A DNA stretch of 6,977 bases, from assembly GCA_002483865.1 (NCBI GenBank), contig DLIT01000043.1, positions 1 to 6,977 on the forward strand, read 5' to 3'. Source of the stretch: Brevundimonas sp. UBA7635 (GTDB taxonomy: Bacteria > Pseudomonadota > Alphaproteobacteria > Caulobacterales > Caulobacteraceae). The notes below the pieces were generated by a model that saw only the letters and a list, made by a program, of their open reading frames with translations, made no database searches and was not told the origin of the DNA. Shown here piece by piece: positions 5,559-6,977 of this stretch; the first letter of the stretch is position 1, and each line of letters starts with the position of its first letter. Both the position numbers and the translations under genes were made by a program.

Positions 5559-6949
5559 GTTGCCGCCTCCGGCTTGGCCCCCAAACCCAGCACCGCGGCG
5601 CGGAAGGCCTCGCCACGGACCTCGAAGTCAGGAAACTGGTCAAAGCTGGCACAGGCAGGCGACAACAGGACCACCTGCTCGCCCCCAGCCGCAGCAGCAT
5701 CAGCGGCGGCCATAGCCACGGCCCGCTCCATGGTCCCGGCAATGACGTGGGGGACATCGCTCAGGGTCGCGGCGAAATCCTCGGCCGCCTGGCCGATCAG
5801 ATAGGCCTTGGCCACATGGCCGAACAGGGGACGCAGGAGCTCGATCCCACCTTCCTTGGCTACACCGCCCGCAATCCAGTAGCTGGTCGGGTAGGAAGCC
5901 AGAGCCTGATAGGCCGCATCGGCATTGGTGCCCTTGGAATCATTGATGAAACGTACTGTGCCCAGAAGGGCCACCGCCTCCATCCGGTGGGCCAGACCGG
6001 GGAAGTTGAGGATACCGTCCAGCGCCTGTTGATGGCTCAGCCCCAATTCCCGCGCCGTGGCATAGGCCATGGCCGCGTTCTGGGCGTTGTGGCGGCCGGG
6101 CAGAGAACGGGCCGTGCTCAGGTCGATCTCGACATCCCTCACCGACAGATGTCCGGGCCAGGCCAGAAGACCATGGCCCTGAATCGGGGCGTTCGAGGTC
6201 TTGACCGTTTCGACCCTCAGGCCACGCAGGTTCAAGAGATCAGCCACCCCCTGCCCCCAGTCCTCGTCCACGCCAATCAGGGCGAGGCACTGGTCCGACA
6301 TGGCCTGGAAGAGGCGGGTCTTGGCCTTCACATAGCCCTCCATCCCGCCGTGACGATCGAGGTGGTCAGGGCTGACATTGGTCAGGATGGCGACGTCGGG
6401 CTTGAAGCTGGTCGTCAGATCGAGCTGATAGGAAGAGACCTCGATGACATAGACCGCCTTATGGGTCGGCTTGGGCAGGGCCAAAACCCCGATGCCGATA
6501 TTGCCGCCCATATGGACCTTGAGCCCTGCGCGTTTCAGCACCGAGGCGATCAGGGCCGTGGTCGTGGACTTGCCATTGGTGCCGGTGATGGCGACCACGC
6601 GCGGGCGCTCCGCTTGCGGCAAGGCGTCCAAGGCGCGAGCAAACAGTTCGATATCCCCGATAACGGGCACACCCGCCTCATGGGCCTTGTCGACGGTCCA
6701 GTGGGGCCTGGGATGGGTCAGGGGCGCGCCGGGCGAGATGACCAGGGCGTCAAAACTCGACCAGTCGGCCACCGTCAGATCTTCAAGGTTAAAGCCTTCG
6801 GCCTCGGCCTGCATACGGCCCGAGACCCCGTCGTCCCACAGGACAGGCAGAGCACCGCCCGCCTCCAAGGCGCGGGCGGCGGTAATGCCGGATCGGCCCA
6901 GCCCGAAGACCGCGACCCGCCTGCCTTCAAAGCCGGGAACCGGGATCAT
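5555..6949 (-). CDS. murD: UDP-N-acetylmuramoyl-L-alanine--D-glutamate ligase MurD
   Basis: MurD is the cytoplasmic ligase that adds D-glutamate to UDP-MurNAc-L-Ala, using ATP, as the second amino acid step of the peptidoglycan stem peptide. The 464 residues match the usual length and three-domain plan. The N-terminal UDP-binding domain shows VAVFGLGRSGITAA (12-25). The central ATPase domain has the P-loop GTNGKST (123-129), Glu170 in VIEVSSYQLD, NVSPDHLDRH (191-200) and the lysine expected to be carbamylated, Lys210, in YVKAKTR. The C-terminal domain follows GRHNAQNAAMA (285-294), with FPGLAHRMEAV (316-326), INDSKGTN (335-342) and LSPACASFDQFPDFEVRGE (429-447), which includes the residues that hold the D-Glu. 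All key residues appear present. The start ATG (6947-6949) has GGAG seven bases upstream and stands before the conserved fold. It is the first complete gene of the murD-ftsW-murG run here. Confidence 0.97.
   Translation of the reverse strand: MIPVPGFEGRRVAVFGLGRSGITAARALEAGGALPVLWDDGVSGRMQAEAEGFNLEDLTVADWSSFDALVISPGAPLTHPRPHWTVDKAHEAGVPVIGDIELFARALDALPQAERPRVVAITGTNGKSTTTALIASVLKRAGLKVHMGGNIGIGVLALPKPTHKAVYVIEVSSYQLDLTTSFKPDVAILTNVSPDHLDRHGGMEGYVKAKTRLFQAMSDQCLALIGVDEDWGQGVADLLNLRGLRVETVKTSNAPIQGHGLLAWPGHLSVRDVEIDLSTARSLPGRHNAQNAAMAYATARELGLSHQQALDGILNFPGLAHRMEAVALLGTVRFINDSKGTNADAAYQALASYPTSYWIAGGVAKEGGIELLRPLFGHVAKAYLIGQAAEDFAATLSDVPHVIAGTMERAVAMAAADAAAAGGEQVVLLSPACASFDQFPDFEVRGEAFRAAVLGLGAKPEAAT
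5566..5570 (-). promoter_or_regulatory. Strong ribosome binding site of ftsW
   Basis: GGAGG on the minus strand lies seven bases before the ftsW ATG and inside the end of murD. It is the best Shine-Dalgarno match in the window and supports the chosen ftsW start. Confidence 0.75.
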
Positions 6950-6977
6950 GGCTGTGCTCCGTCACCCTTGGGCCTGT
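6946..6977 (-). CDS. Possible 3' tail of the gene upstream of murD (cut by window edge)
   Basis: The 28 bases before murD probably include the end of the preceding cluster gene, which by usual dcw order would be mraY. Two frames could carry it. One ends QAQG with TGA at 6962-6964. The other ends RPKGDGAQP with TGA at 6946-6948, which would make an ATGA overlap with murD like that of murD with ftsW. The fragment is too short to choose between them or to name a product. Confidence 0.22.
   Translation of the reverse strand, partial: RPKGDGAQP
6957..6960 (-). promoter_or_regulatory. Ribosome binding site of murD
   Basis: GGAG on the minus strand (read as CGGAG with the preceding base) lies seven bases before the murD ATG. 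It fixes the start at 6947-6949. Confidence 0.65.

Noticed and set aside
4137..5804. 555-codon open frame on the plus strand, opposite murG, ftsW and murD
   Set aside because: It is antisense to three certain genes, and its product is an unstructured Gln/His/Arg/Asp-rich string with no motif. Long open antisense frames are expected at high GC because stops are rare.

Overview
This window looks like ordinary chromosome from a GC-rich alphaproteobacterium, most likely of the Caulobacterales (Caulobacter, Brevundimonas or Phenylobacterium type). The placement rests on base composition, the style of the SMC, MurG and FtsW proteins, and few GANTC sites. The genus cannot be fixed from the sequence alone. 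Seven protein genes fill almost all of the window, and no gap exceeds 70 bases. I see no RNA gene, insertion sequence, CRISPR array, prophage or origin.

Left part (1-2092). The window opens inside the 3' end of a plus-strand smc gene encoding the C-terminal half of the SMC ATPase head. It converges, five bases apart, on a minus-strand WecG/TagA/CpsF-family glycosyltransferase. Divergent from that, across a 67-base gap, is a small plus-strand gene for a probable exported two-cysteine protein of unknown role. Its stop codon overlaps that of the next gene, which runs toward it.

Middle (2089-3204). A minus-strand gene encodes an MscS-type mechanosensitive channel with about five membrane segments. 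A 66-base gap with one GANTC site separates it from murG.

Right part (3271-6977). This is a minus-strand piece of the division and cell wall (dcw) cluster in the order murD - ftsW - murG, tightly packed. murD and ftsW overlap by ATGA, and ftsW and murG are 17 bases apart. A few bases of the preceding gene, perhaps mraY, may lie at the right edge. MurD adds D-glutamate to the cytoplasmic UDP-MurNAc-L-Ala precursor. MurG adds GlcNAc to lipid I to make lipid II. FtsW polymerises lipid II at the division septum. The usual next gene, murC, does not follow murG; the channel gene does.

I found no convincing undescribed system. The observations most worth a second look are the end of the dcw run after murG, the variant active-site motifs of the glycosyltransferase, and the small exported protein.
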